DNA of 52,354 nt. Source: Ferruginibacter sp. (GTDB lineage: Bacteria > Bacteroidota > Bacteroidia > Chitinophagales > Chitinophagaceae). Below the pieces are notes generated by a model, which did no database searches, had not been told where the DNA came from, and saw nothing but the letters and a program-made list of their open reading frames with translations. The position numbers were made by a program, and so were the translations under genes. Positions 7,908-16,441 of this stretch are shown here, one piece after another. Position 1 is the stretch's first letter. Each line of letters starts with the position of its first letter. Where the stretch lies: the NCBI GenBank assembly GCA_014379625.1, contig JACMLJ010000015.1, positions 1 to 52,354 on the forward strand, written 5' to 3'.

Positions 7908-9752
7908 ATGGGAATGGATAGAAATACGGTGATTGGATTTGTGCTGATTGGTATGCTCTTAATCGGGATGTTTTATTTTAACAGCAGGGGAAACCAGGCT
8001 TACCTGGCTGAACAGAAAAAAACTGAAGACTCCATTGCTAAAACAAAGCCTAAAATTGATTCAGTTGCATTAAACAGGGATATATTAAATGCGGATACGA
8101 TACGGAAAAAACAATCTGCCGGTGATTTTCAGCAATTTCTTCATCAGCCCGAACAACTCACTGTAGTAGAAAATGATGTGATTAAGGTAACTTTTACAAA
8201 TCGGGGCGCCCAGCCTAAAATTGTAGAATTAAAAAAATATAAAACTTTTGATGGCAAAACCGTTGTATTGCAAAATGGTGTATTCAATAAAATTTCTTAT
8301 CCCATTATTTCAGGCTATCAGCAAAAGGTAGAAACCGGCGACCTTAGTTTTACGGTTTCCCCTACAATTGTAAATGCAGATAAAAGCCAGACGGTTAGTT
8401 TTAACATAAAAGATTCTGCAGGCAAAGAAGTCATACACCAGTATGTCTTGCGTGAAAACGAATACATGCTTGATTTTTCAATTATTTTGGAAGGAGCAGA
8501 AAACTTAGTGACACAAAACTCTATTAACCTGTTATGGCAAACCCAAACCCGGCAAATTGAAAAAGATATCACTTACGAAAAAGAGCAAACGCATATTGCC
8601 CAGGTAAAAGAAGGGAGTTATGATTTTGAAATGTTAGGCTCCGGCGATGTTAAAAAATTTGACAAGCCTGTAGATTGGATTGCATTGAAGCAACAGTTTT
8701 TTATAACTACTTTGATTAATAAAAATAAATTCGCCTCCGCAGAAGTGAAATGGACCGTGCCTGCCGATACTTCCCTGCATATTATTGCACAAACTACCAC
8801 AAGTTTTAGGGTGAATGTGCCTGCCGGAAGGTCTCCGCAAATTCCCCTCCAGTTATACTACGGCCCAAGTGATTATAATATACTGAAAACTTATCATAAC
8901 CAGATGGAAAATATCGTGCCTTATGGTAGTGGGGTTTTTGCTTTTGTGAAATATATCAATCGATATTGCCTGTTGCCGGTCTTTGATCTTCTCCGGAAGA
9001 ATGTTGCAAGTATGGGTATCGTAATTTTTTTGCTGACGCTGTTCATCCGGCTCCTTACTTCACCCATACTCTATAAAAGTTATGTTAGTGGAGCTAAAAT
9101 GAAGGCTTTAAAACCTGAAATTGACAAGCTCAAAGAAAAACACGGAGAAGATAAACAGGCATTCAGTATGGACCAGATGAAGCTTTGGAAATCAGCAGGT
9201 GTAAGCCCGCTGGGCGGTTGCTTACCCGCACTGTTACAAATTCCGATTTTCATGTCATTGTACTATTTCTTTCAAAGTAATATTTCATTGCGTGGCGAAA
9301 ATTTTCTTTGGGCGAAGGATCTTGCCGCGTATGATTCTATCTACAACCTGCCTTTTACAATTCCTTTTTATGGCGATCACATCAGTTTGTTTACCATAAC
9401 GGCTACGCTTACCAGCTTACTCATTTCAATTTACAGCATGAGCAGTATGCAGGATAATTCTAATCCTGTAATGAAATATATGCCTTATATTTTCCCTGTT
9501 TTATTGCTGGGCGTATTTAACCGGCTACCCGCCGCCCTTACCTGGTATTACACCGTTTCAAATATCATTACGCTTATTTTGCAAATAGTAATCCAGAAAT
9601 ATATTATTGACCATGATAAAATATTGGCCCAGATAGAAATAAACCGGAAAAAACCTGTAAAGCAAAGTAAACTCCAGGAAAGGATACAGGCAATGCAGGA
9701 TACCAACAAAAAAGTACAGGATTTAAAAACTAAGACAAAAAAGCATAATTAG
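7908..9752 (+). CDS. yidC: Membrane protein insertase YidC
   Basis: Inner-membrane insertase that places proteins in the membrane alone or with SecYEG. The 614 residues show the Gram-negative layout: N-terminal transmembrane helix (about 6-25, TVIGFVLIGMLLIGMFYF), a large periplasmic beta domain (about 60-330), then the conserved five-helix core starting near FVKYINRYCLLPVFDLL. Core hallmarks are the cytoplasmic coiled hairpin (KMKALKPEIDKLKEKHGED) and GVSPLGGCLPALLQIPIFMSLYYF. The C-terminus is Lys-rich, as needed for ribosome contact. The start could be 7908 (MGMDRN) or 7914 (MDRNT), the latter matching the usual family start; I kept the longer. Single-gene unit by its promoter context. Confidence 0.96.
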   Translation: MGMDRNTVIGFVLIGMLLIGMFYFNSRGNQAYLAEQKKTEDSIAKTKPKIDSVALNRDILNADTIRKKQSAGDFQQFLHQPEQLTVVENDVIKVTFTNRGAQPKIVELKKYKTFDGKTVVLQNGVFNKISYPIISGYQQKVETGDLSFTVSPTIVNADKSQTVSFNIKDSAGKEVIHQYVLRENEYMLDFSIILEGAENLVTQNSINLLWQTQTRQIEKDITYEKEQTHIAQVKEGSYDFEMLGSGDVKKFDKPVDWIALKQQFFITTLINKNKFASAEVKWTVPADTSLHIIAQTTTSFRVNVPAGRSPQIPLQLYYGPSDYNILKTYHNQMENIVPYGSGVFAFVKYINRYCLLPVFDLLRKNVASMGIVIFLLTLFIRLLTSPILYKSYVSGAKMKALKPEIDKLKEKHGEDKQAFSMDQMKLWKSAGVSPLGGCLPALLQIPIFMSLYYFFQSNISLRGENFLWAKDLAAYDSIYNLPFTIPFYGDHISLFTITATLTSLLISIYSMSSMQDNSNPVMKYMPYIFPVLLLGVFNRLPAALTWYYTVSNIITLILQIVIQKYIIDHDKILAQIEINRKKPVKQSKLQERIQAMQDTNKKVQDLKTKTKKHN

Positions 9753-9871
9753 AATTTCCTGTTAAAACGAATGGTACCCTGTAGGGGTTTAAATCGTTGT
9801 GGGCTTTCATTAATCAGGCTCAACCTTAATTTGGCACGGGATTTTATTATCTTTAATGAAATAAAAAAAAA

Positions 9872-10540
9872 ATGAAAAAATTACGGTTGATAGCCCTGGG
9901 ATGTTTGCCAATGATCAGTTTGTTTACCTATGCACAAAAAACCATTTCAGAAGGTACCATTACATACGAAATCGGGATACAATCCAAAAATAATAACTCA
10001 AAAGCGGGCAACGGGTTAAATGGAGCCAAAACTACTGTCTACTTAAAGGGCGGTCTTAGCAGAACAGAGATGACCAGTACATTAGGCACCGAAACAACTA
10101 TTTACAATGTTAAAACCGGGAATGCAGCTATTTTAAAAGAATATAGCGGACAAAAGTTGATGATCACGTTGACCAAGGAAAATTGGGAGGCGATGAATAA
10201 AAAATTTGATGGAATTGTCTTCACAAACGCTGCTGAAACAAAAATAATTGAAGGGTATAATTGTAAGCGGGCATTTGCGCAATTGAAAGATGGTTCATCC
10301 ATTGCAGTGTATTACACACCGGATTTAATTGCAATGAATAAAGAGTACAGCCAGGCTTTTAAAAATTTGCCCGGGTTCCCCATGGAATATGAATTTGAAA
10401 CAGAAAAGATCATCTTCCGGTACCGGATTTCCGACATTGATTTTAGCCCGTTGCCTGCGACTAAATTTGATTTTCCGAAATCAGGGTACAGGATTATGAC
10501 GTATGATGAGAATAAAGGCGGAAAAGCGGAGGGGCAATAA
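9872..10540 (+). CDS. Secreted DUF4412-like / GLPGLI-type protein of unknown function
   Basis: A 222-residue exported protein. The signal peptide ends TYAQ near residue 22. The mature part starts SEGTITYEIGI and has KTTVYLKGGLSRTEM, TTIYNVKTG and IIEGYNCKRAFAQLKDGS, a pattern of paired beta strands found in DUF4412/GLPGLI-family secreted proteins of Bacteroidota, for which no function is established. Near the end come YRISDIDFSPLPATKFDFPKSGY, a common closing segment of the family. It follows yidC by 119 bases on the same strand without a clear terminator. Location is probably periplasmic or outer-membrane associated. Family assignment is by eye. Confidence 0.75.
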   Translation: MKKLRLIALGCLPMISLFTYAQKTISEGTITYEIGIQSKNNNSKAGNGLNGAKTTVYLKGGLSRTEMTSTLGTETTIYNVKTGNAAILKEYSGQKLMITLTKENWEAMNKKFDGIVFTNAAETKIIEGYNCKRAFAQLKDGSSIAVYYTPDLIAMNKEYSQAFKNLPGFPMEYEFETEKIIFRYRISDIDFSPLPATKFDFPKSGYRIMTYDENKGGKAEGQ

Positions 10541-10685
10541 AATACCCGGCAGGATTGCTTAAACAACAAATTGTTTTATAAATTAGCAACGATCAGTTGA
10601 AGTATTGAGATATAACAAATAAAATTAGGAAATAAGATCAGGTAACTTTTTTATAAATAAATCCGCCACAGTATACAGGATCGAG

Positions 10686-10734
10686 TATCCAGCATCCAGC
10701 ATCCAGTATCCGGTATCCAGCCTCCAGCATCCCC
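10686..10734. repeat. Heptanucleotide tandem repeat (TATCCAG/CATCCAG), 7 units
   Basis: Seven consecutive 7-base units: TATCCAG, CATCCAG, CATCCAG, TATCCGG, TATCCAG, CCTCCAG, CATCCCC. It lies between the convergent ends of the DUF4412-like gene and the TonB receptor. The 201-base spacer holds no gene and no strong terminator. Confidence 0.85.
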
Positions 10735-10741
10735 CAATTCA

Positions 10742-12967
10742 TTACAATCTCACATTCAAGCCAATCATGCAATTAAATGTGGCCATCGGGAAATAAAAAT
10801 TTTCCGTAATCAATTTCCCGTAAATATAACTATAGGTATAGCCGTTTGCTTCATACTTTTTATTGAATACATTGTTGAGCTGAACAACCAGGCTGGTCTC
10901 TTTGATAAATTTGCATTCTAAGGCGTAAGCCAGTCTTATATCCTGTACAAAATAAGCCTTCAGGCTCCTGCTTTTTTGCGCGGTATTATCCAGGTATTGC
11001 CTGCCAACATATTTGCTTAAGAAACTGATTTCAACATTTTTTACCGGTATAAAGTTGAGGGCTGAACCCGCTACAAGAGAAGGGGAGAAAGCGATAGCTG
11101 TTTTTTTGTAATAGAATGCTTTGGTACCACCATTGTCGAAATCATCTACTAGGTCGGTGTAATTTTTAATCCTGTTTTCGCTTAAAGATATATTGGCAGC
11201 CCAATTTATCCATTTTGCAATCTTTGTTTTTCCCTGTAACTCTATTCCCAGCCGGTAACTTTTAGGGATATTGGTTCTTGTGTAAGCGCCTACGTCATTT
11301 ATATTGCCTACCAATACCAACTGGTTATTATATTTCATAAAATAAATGTTGGCGCCCAGCGAATAATTGTTTGACTTTCTTTCAATCCCTAATTCAAAAT
11401 CATTGAGTTTTTCTGTTTTCGGCTGCGATGTTTGCCCGGCCTCAAAATCTCCCCTGTTTGGCTCCTTGGCCGCCAATGCATAAGACCCGTATGCCTGCCA
11501 GTTTTTAGTAGTGTAGGTAAGGCCGATCTTAGGGTTTAAAAACGAATAGCGCTTATCAATTTTCAGGGTAGGATTGTCTGCGAACCCATTGATATGATAT
11601 TGCACATTTCTAAACTGCACGTCAATAAAGCTTTGCCAGTGATTGCCTAACTGTTCCGTCCATTTTGAGTAAATTGAAATATCCTGTTTACTGGCATTTA
11701 GGTTGTACCAGCGAAAATTCAATGGTATGGCCGGTTGTATTTTTGCCCGGGTGATCTCCCCGAAATGTTTACCGTCATATTTATTCCAGCCACCTCCAAT
11801 GATTAACTCAGTATTTTTCTTTTTGTGTTGAATAGAAAATATTGTTCCGTAAAAATTATTATCCAGCCATAATTGTCTTACAAGGTCTGTTTGGGTAATG
11901 ATATTGCCGCCATCATTATAATCCGGCAGGCCGTAAGCGGATAAATTTTCACCTGTTTTGTATTGTTCATAATAACCGGCGCCCTTGGTTAAAAACACTG
12001 CTGCATTTGCTTTCCAGTAGGCACTAAACTGGTGATTGTAAAAAAGCTGGTAGTGGGTTTGCGTATAATTGTCGGTTTCATTATTATAAAGCGCAAGGTT
12101 GTAGGTCCTGTTACCGGCAGTAAACAGGTTTACTGAATCTGCTCGTGTAATATACACAGATCCCAGGTTGTTTTGGTAATGCGCCAGCAAACCCGCGTCA
12201 TCCCCTTTCAGTTTTGCTTCCGGTATACCATTCCATGCCTGGTAGGTTTTTTCTTTGCCCGAAAATATATTTAATCTGAGGGAGGTCTTTTTATTCAGCC
12301 ATGCCGTGCTGAAATAGAATGATTGGAGCCTGGATGCCGCCCGGTCGATATAGCCATTACTGTTAATTCTGCTGAGCCTTCCTTCTATAGTAAAATGTTT
12401 ACCAATAATACCGCTGCCAAAACGAATAGTATTTTTTATGGTGTTATAGGAGCCGTAACTGTTATTGAATTCAGTATACATTGAATCATCAATTTCATTG
12501 GTAGCAAGGTTAATGGTAGCTCCAAATGCGCCTGCCCCATTACTGCTTGTTCCAACGCCACGCTGAATTTGTATACTATTGGCGGAAGAAGAAATGTCGG
12601 GAAGATCAACAAAGAAGGCACCCTGGCTTTCCGCATCATTATAGGGAATGCCATTCAGGGTAACATTGATCCGGGTGGCGTCTGTGCCCCGGATGCGTAT
12701 CCCGGTATAACCAACTCCATTACCGGCATCAGCGTTGATCACTGCCGATGGGGTTTGGTTAAGCAGGAAGGGCAGATCCTGCCCCAGGTTGTTTTTTGCG
12801 ATCTCCTTTTTGCTAAGATCGGTTTTTGCAAAAGGCGCTTTTTCATTTGCCCTGATGGCGGTTACTTCAATGGGCTGAAGGTAAGTGGTGTCATTAAATT
12901 TTTTTACCCCTTGTCCAACGCATACCAATGTGTTGGCGCAAAATAAAGCGCAGATGAACAGTTTCAT
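10742..12967 (-). CDS. TonB-dependent outer-membrane receptor, probable thiamine(-precursor) importer
   Basis: A 741-residue outer-membrane receptor driven by TonB. Signal peptide (ends CVGQ, about 19), a TonB-box-like YLQPIEVTAI near 30-38, plug domain about 45-160 (LPFLLNQTPSAV, GTDATRINVTLNGIPYNDAESQG, IQIQRGVGTSSNGAGAFGATINL), then a 22-strand type barrel ending in the terminal strand MIGLNVRL. It lacks the N-terminal carboxypeptidase-regulatory domain of SusC-type receptors. Substrate is inferred from the TPP riboswitch in its leader: in Bacteroidota such riboswitches precede outer-membrane thiamine receptors, often followed by pnuT and tnr3. Neither of those genes is here; the gene is alone. 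Expression should fall when TPP is plentiful. Confidence 0.9.
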   Translation of the reverse strand: MKLFICALFCANTLVCVGQGVKKFNDTTYLQPIEVTAIRANEKAPFAKTDLSKKEIAKNNLGQDLPFLLNQTPSAVINADAGNGVGYTGIRIRGTDATRINVTLNGIPYNDAESQGAFFVDLPDISSSANSIQIQRGVGTSSNGAGAFGATINLATNEIDDSMYTEFNNSYGSYNTIKNTIRFGSGIIGKHFTIEGRLSRINSNGYIDRAASRLQSFYFSTAWLNKKTSLRLNIFSGKEKTYQAWNGIPEAKLKGDDAGLLAHYQNNLGSVYITRADSVNLFTAGNRTYNLALYNNETDNYTQTHYQLFYNHQFSAYWKANAAVFLTKGAGYYEQYKTGENLSAYGLPDYNDGGNIITQTDLVRQLWLDNNFYGTIFSIQHKKKNTELIIGGGWNKYDGKHFGEITRAKIQPAIPLNFRWYNLNASKQDISIYSKWTEQLGNHWQSFIDVQFRNVQYHINGFADNPTLKIDKRYSFLNPKIGLTYTTKNWQAYGSYALAAKEPNRGDFEAGQTSQPKTEKLNDFELGIERKSNNYSLGANIYFMKYNNQLVLVGNINDVGAYTRTNIPKSYRLGIELQGKTKIAKWINWAANISLSENRIKNYTDLVDDFDNGGTKAFYYKKTAIAFSPSLVAGSALNFIPVKNVEISFLSKYVGRQYLDNTAQKSRSLKAYFVQDIRLAYALECKFIKETSLVVQLNNVFNKKYEANGYTYSYIYGKLITENFYFPMATFNCMIGLNVRL

Positions 12968-13022
12968 TTCAAAAATAATTTAAACTGAAATCCGGGGCTG
13001 AGAACGATCTTGCCAGTTTATG

Positions 13023-13042
13023 CCCCCCGAAAGAATGGGGGG
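13023..13042 (-). promoter_or_regulatory. GC hairpin between TPP aptamer and receptor start (putative expression platform)
   Basis: A perfect CCCCCC / GGGGGG stem with an 8-base loop lies 13 bases downstream of the aptamer and 56 bases before the receptor start on the minus strand. It has no T-run after it, so a simple intrinsic terminator is unlikely; it may fold alternatively with the aptamer to control translation or elongation. Function is inference. Confidence 0.5.
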
Positions 13043-13055
13043 AGGCTATGCATTT

Positions 13056-13132
13056 CTCCCTTCGCAGGCATTATCCTGATCAGGTTATACGGGTGTTATC
13101 TCAGTCCCGACCTAAGTCGGAACACCCCGGAA
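13056..13132 (-). promoter_or_regulatory. TPP riboswitch (THI element)
   Basis: Read on the minus strand, the sequence has the defining conserved blocks in order: GGGGTG, CTGAGATAACACCC, ACCTGATCAGGATAATGCC, TGCGAAGGGA. The variable P3 arm is CCGACTTAGGTCGGG. This is the thiamine pyrophosphate aptamer, located between a Bacteroidota-type promoter (13165-13172) and the TonB receptor it is expected to repress when TPP is bound. Confidence 0.96.
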
Positions 13133-13164
13133 ATTCAGACAATGAATAAGAACAGTGTGTTATA

Positions 13165-13172
13165 CAAAGGTA
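13165..13172 (-). promoter_or_regulatory. Putative promoter of the TPP-controlled receptor
   Basis: Minus-strand TACCTTTG (TAnnTTTG), with a TTG at 13194-13196 giving a 21-base spacer. It lies 33 bases upstream of the aptamer, so transcription would begin shortly before the riboswitch. Confidence 0.6.
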
Positions 13173-13247
13173 GGGTAGTCGGAATTAATTTTTCAATTTT
13201 ATGTAACAAATCATTTTTGATAGCCGTACTACCTGAAAATTATTACC

Positions 13248-13967
13248 ATGAAAAGTATATTAATATTTTTATTCGCTGTGGCAAGCCTGGTTTCATTCGC
13301 ACAAAATGATGCTGTGATCAACGATCCCAATGCACAAAAACGCATCCTGAAAGAAAGTTTTTCAACTATTTCGGTTACTGACGGTGTTGATTTGTATTTA
13401 ACACAGGGCAATGCTGAATCGATTGCCATCAGCGCTTCCGACCCTAAATACCTGGAGCGGTACAAAACAGAAGTAAATAATGGAGTACTAAAAATTTACT
13501 ACGACAATAAAGGGATCAACTGGACCGGGAATGAAAAAAGAAATTTAAAAGCCTATGTTTCATTTAAAAGTTTGGAGAAGTTAAACGGATCGGGGGGAGC
13601 ACATGTGATCATGAAAAGTGTTCTTGCTGCTGATAAAATGGAATATACATTTACCAGCGGTTCAGGGTTTACAGGGGCAGTAAATATCAATCACCTCGAT
13701 ATAGCTCAAAACAGTGGAGCCTCAATTGAAATAAGCGGAAAGGCTGCGAAACTGGTTGTAGATGTAAGCAGCGGCGCTGTATTTAAAGGATATGAACTGG
13801 CAACTGATTTTTGCGAGGCCAAAGCAAGCAGTGGAGGCAGTGTTCGCATTAATGTGAACAAGGAATTAAGCGTAAAAGCCAACAGTGGCGGGGGTATCCA
13901 TTACAAGGGAAATGGTGTGGTAAAAGATATGAATGTAAATAGCGGCGGTATCGTAAAAAAGGGGTAA
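13248..13967 (+). CDS. DUF2807 (head-GIN type) secreted adhesin-like protein 1
   Basis: A 239-residue exported protein with a signal peptide ending SFAQ near residue 19. The mature part matches the DUF2807/putative auto-transporter adhesin head domain: FSTISVTDGVDLYLTQG, VNNGVLKIYYD, LKAYVSFKSLEKLNGSGG, then a run of short beta-helix-like repeats with SGA/SGG turns (NSGASIEISG, SSGAVFKG, ASSGGSVRINVN, NSGGGIHYKG). The domain forms a right-handed stack of beta strands; function is not established. It has a tandem paralogue 26 bases downstream, so the two are probably co-transcribed. Location: periplasm or cell surface. Confidence 0.85.
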   Translation: MKSILIFLFAVASLVSFAQNDAVINDPNAQKRILKESFSTISVTDGVDLYLTQGNAESIAISASDPKYLERYKTEVNNGVLKIYYDNKGINWTGNEKRNLKAYVSFKSLEKLNGSGGAHVIMKSVLAADKMEYTFTSGSGFTGAVNINHLDIAQNSGASIEISGKAAKLVVDVSSGAVFKGYELATDFCEAKASSGGSVRINVNKELSVKANSGGGIHYKGNGVVKDMNVNSGGIVKKG

Positions 13968-13993
13968 ATTAATTTTTATTAGCAAATGTCATT

Positions 13994-14710
13994 ATGAAAA
14001 AGTATTTTATATCATTCATCGCAATGCTGTTTTTCACCGGCGCCACTGCACAAAAAACATTTGTAAATGATGGCAATGCAGAAGTTAGAAAGTTAACCGG
14101 CAGTTTTAACAGCATTATCATTTCAGGCGGTATTGACCTGTATCTTTCCCAATACGACAATGAATCTGTTGCCGTGAGCGCCTCCTCAGATGAGTTTAAA
14201 CAAAATATTAAAACAGTAGTGGAGAACAACACCTTAAAAATTTATTATGAAGGTGGCAGGCAATGGAACACGGGAAATAAAAAGATGAAAGCCTATGTTT
14301 CCTTCAAAACTATCGAAAAGTTACAGGCATCAGGGGCATCCAATGTGCAGGTGACAGGTATAATACAGGTACCCACATTGACTATAGTGATGAATGGTGC
14401 AAGTGATTTTAAGGGGGCCGTTAAAGTAAACGCCCTTACGATGGAATTAAGCGGCGCATCCGATGCAAGGATAAGCGGCGCTGCGGCTGTGGTCTCCATA
14501 CAATCAAGTGGAGCAAGTGATGTAAAAGGCTATGAACTGGTTGCGGATGTTTGCAATGCAAAAGCTTCAGGGGCTTCCGACATCAATATTACTGTTAATA
14601 AGGAATTAAATGCCCATGCAAGCGGGGCCAGCGATATATTCTACAAGGGAAATGCCGTTGTTAATGGTATGCATAGCAGCGGGGCGAGTTCTGTGGTTAA
14701 TAAAAATTAA
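13994..14710 (+). CDS. DUF2807 (head-GIN type) secreted adhesin-like protein 2
   Basis: A 238-residue paralogue of the preceding gene, with the same order of motifs: signal peptide ending ATAQ, FNSIIISGGIDLYLSQ, VENNTLKIYYEGG, MKAYVSFKTIEKLQASGAS. Its repeat half is more regular: the turn motif (S/N)GAS(D/N/S) occurs seven times (for example NGASDFKGAV, SGASDARISG, SGASDVKGYE, SGASDINITVN, SGASDIFYKG). Nearly identical VNKEL and KGYEL segments in both genes point to a local duplication. The C-terminus ends with SGASSVVNKN, so there is no T9SS sorting domain or anchor. Function unknown. Confidence 0.86.
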   Translation: MKKYFISFIAMLFFTGATAQKTFVNDGNAEVRKLTGSFNSIIISGGIDLYLSQYDNESVAVSASSDEFKQNIKTVVENNTLKIYYEGGRQWNTGNKKMKAYVSFKTIEKLQASGASNVQVTGIIQVPTLTIVMNGASDFKGAVKVNALTMELSGASDARISGAAAVVSIQSSGASDVKGYELVADVCNAKASGASDINITVNKELNAHASGASDIFYKGNAVVNGMHSSGASSVVNKN

Positions 14711-14764
14711 TAGGTGAATAGACAAGTATTCAACACTTACCTGGCTAAGGTTTAAAAGCCCAGG

Positions 14765-15139
14765 TCAGAAATCCCTGTAACGCGGCTCTCCAGGAGGTAT
14801 ATTCATGTTTGCCATTGGCTGATTCTGTATATACAATAGCTGTGGATGGGCGAATATTTTAGTTTTTATAATTTCAATTAAATCTTTCGTGTCATCCACC
14901 GCATCCTTTATCCCATCTTTTACTCCGGATTGACCGGTCTCCTGCCCATCATTTAACAGTAATAAATTCAAACTGCTTTTATCACCATGCACCCGCGTAC
15001 TGATGATGGTTAACAGCACATGCCTTTGCAGGTGGCGGCTGTATATTTTATCATCCTGTTGTTTAATATTGCTTTTACAACCAAATGTAATAGTACCCGC
15101 CAGTAGGACGAAATAAACAAGTTTAAAAGACTGCTTCAT
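14765..15139 (-). CDS. Small lipoprotein, possible remnant of a putative esterase
   Basis: A 124-residue lipoprotein when started at 15139: MKQSFKLVYFVLLAG is followed by a lipobox-like TFGC, so the mature protein would be lipid-anchored at Cys21. The upstream 14 codons of the open frame do not look like a signal peptide and were excluded. The segment YSRHLQRHVLLTIIST and LNLLLLNDGQE resembles the N-terminus of alpha/beta-hydrolase putative esterases (a strand and the NDGQ turn), but the nucleophile-elbow GxSxG and the rest of the hydrolase are absent; what follows is unrelated Asp/Lys-rich sequence. I infer a truncated remnant or a recombined gene. It is convergent with the DUF2807 pair and its start is 66 bases from the tRNA gene. 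Confidence 0.5.
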   Translation of the reverse strand: MKQSFKLVYFVLLAGTITFGCKSNIKQQDDKIYSRHLQRHVLLTIISTRVHGDKSSLNLLLLNDGQETGQSGVKDGIKDAVDDTKDLIEIIKTKIFAHPQLLYIQNQPMANMNIPPGEPRYRDF

Positions 15140-15171
15140 AAAGGTTAATTTGTAAAACGAATATATATTAT

Positions 15172-15202
15172 TTGGCGGCAATGCTGTAATCCGTTACTTT
15201 TG
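15172..15202 (+). promoter_or_regulatory. Promoter of tRNA-fMet
   Basis: TTG at 15172-15174 and TACTTTTG at 15195-15202, spacer 20 bases, a full match to the Bacteroidota -33/-7 pattern. The -7 element ends three bases before the mature tRNA 5' end. Confidence 0.7.
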
Positions 15203-15205
15203 CAC

Positions 15206-15277
<72 letters not shown>

Positions 15278-15284
15278 CTAATTT

Positions 15285-15304
15285 AAGGCTCAATTTGGAG
15301 CCTT
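15285..15304 (+). terminator. Terminator after tRNA-fMet
   Basis: Perfect 7-bp stem AAGGCTC / GAGCCTT with a 6-base loop, followed by four further T. It starts eight bases past the tRNA. A second small TAGCC/GGCTA hairpin follows at about 15314-15329. Confidence 0.85.
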
Positions 15305-15416
15305 TTTTATTCTTAGCCTTTTTTGGCTAATGAATTTGATTACCTCCTCCATCCTGTCAATTTGTATGCGGTAGTCGAAGTCGTGCCCCGGACAACGCTT
15401 ATACAAAATAAAATAC

Positions 15417-16283
15417 ATGAAATCTGGTTTTGTCAACATATTTGGAAAGCCCAACGCAGGTAAAAGCACATTGCTGAATGCCCTGATGGGAGAAAAGCTT
15501 GCAATTGTATCTCATAAAGTACAAACTACACGGCACCGTATTAAAGCTATCCTCACCAATCCCGGCTATCAGATTGTTTTTTCGGATACCCCCGGTATCA
15601 TTGAACCCAAATACAAACTGCACGAAAAAATGATGCAGGCTGTAAAAGGTAGTTTGGAAGACGCTGATGTTGCACTTTTAATAACCGATGCGAGGGAGAA
15701 CCCTGAAGAAAGCCATGCTATTTTTAGCTTTCTTAACTTAAAAGCGCCAGCCCTTGTTGTATTGAATAAGATAGATGCAGTGAGTGAAGATGATATAAAA
15801 AAAATAACGACTTTTTTTAAAACCCAGTCTTATTGTAAAGAAGTACTGGTGATTTCAGCACTTAAGAAAAAAGGGATCGAAGAATTATTAGCCGCTATTC
15901 TTGCCTTATTGCCGGATGGTCCGGCTTTTTATGAAGGAGATGATATTAGCGATTTACCTACCAAATTTTTTGTAGGGGAACTTATCAGGGAGAAAATATT
16001 TTTATTGTATGGCGAGGAGATTCCCTATCATACAACAGTATTGGTACAGGAATTTAAAGAAAAATCGACGTTGATAAAAATAGGCGCCGAAATTATTGTT
16101 CAGCGGGAAACACAAAAAGGTATCATTTTGGGGGAAGGTGGTAAAATGATAAAACAACTGGGTACCCTGGCAAGAAAGGATATTGAAGAGTTTTTGGGAA
16201 GTAAGGTTTTTTTAGAATTGTTTGTAAAAGTAAGGCCTAAATGGAGGGACAATGAAATGCAGTTGAAGGAATACGGGTATTAG
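15417..16283 (+). CDS. era: GTPase Era
   Basis: Ribosome-assembly GTPase that binds the 3' end of 16S rRNA. The 288 residues are a typical length. G1 is GKPNAGKS at 10-17, then G3 DTPG in FSDTPGIIEP, G4 NKID, and the G5-like region VISALKKKGIEELL. The C-terminal KH RNA-binding domain follows (about 200-285) with the conserved IVQRETQKGIILGEGGKMIKQLG. The protein is cytosolic and membrane-associated in other bacteria. der follows after 158 bases on the same strand; both act in large or small subunit maturation, so neighbouring them makes functional sense. Start as given fits the family (KSGFVNIFGKPN). Confidence 0.96.
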   Translation: MKSGFVNIFGKPNAGKSTLLNALMGEKLAIVSHKVQTTRHRIKAILTNPGYQIVFSDTPGIIEPKYKLHEKMMQAVKGSLEDADVALLITDARENPEESHAIFSFLNLKAPALVVLNKIDAVSEDDIKKITTFFKTQSYCKEVLVISALKKKGIEELLAAILALLPDGPAFYEGDDISDLPTKFFVGELIREKIFLLYGEEIPYHTTVLVQEFKEKSTLIKIGAEIIVQRETQKGIILGEGGKMIKQLGTLARKDIEEFLGSKVFLELFVKVRPKWRDNEMQLKEYGY

Positions 16284-16441
16284 CAATTAGCTAATTAGCT
16301 AATTTGTTAATGTACTAATGGGGGAATGTGAAAATGTGAAAATGGCTCAAAGTGAAAATGAGGCAATAAATAACAGCGGGTAATCTGATTAATTATCAAT
16401 TATCAATTAAACAATCCATTATTCAATTATCAATTAAGAAA
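16284..16441. repeat. AT-rich simple repeats between era and der
   Basis: The whole spacer is built of short imperfect repeats: AATTAGCTAATTAGCTAATT at 16285-16304, AATGTGAAAATGTGAAAATG at about 16325-16344, and several TTATCAATTA/CAATTATCAATTAA units at 16391-16437. No gene and no clear terminator. Similar AATGTGAAAATG-type words recur near 19200 and 22140. Confidence 0.7.
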
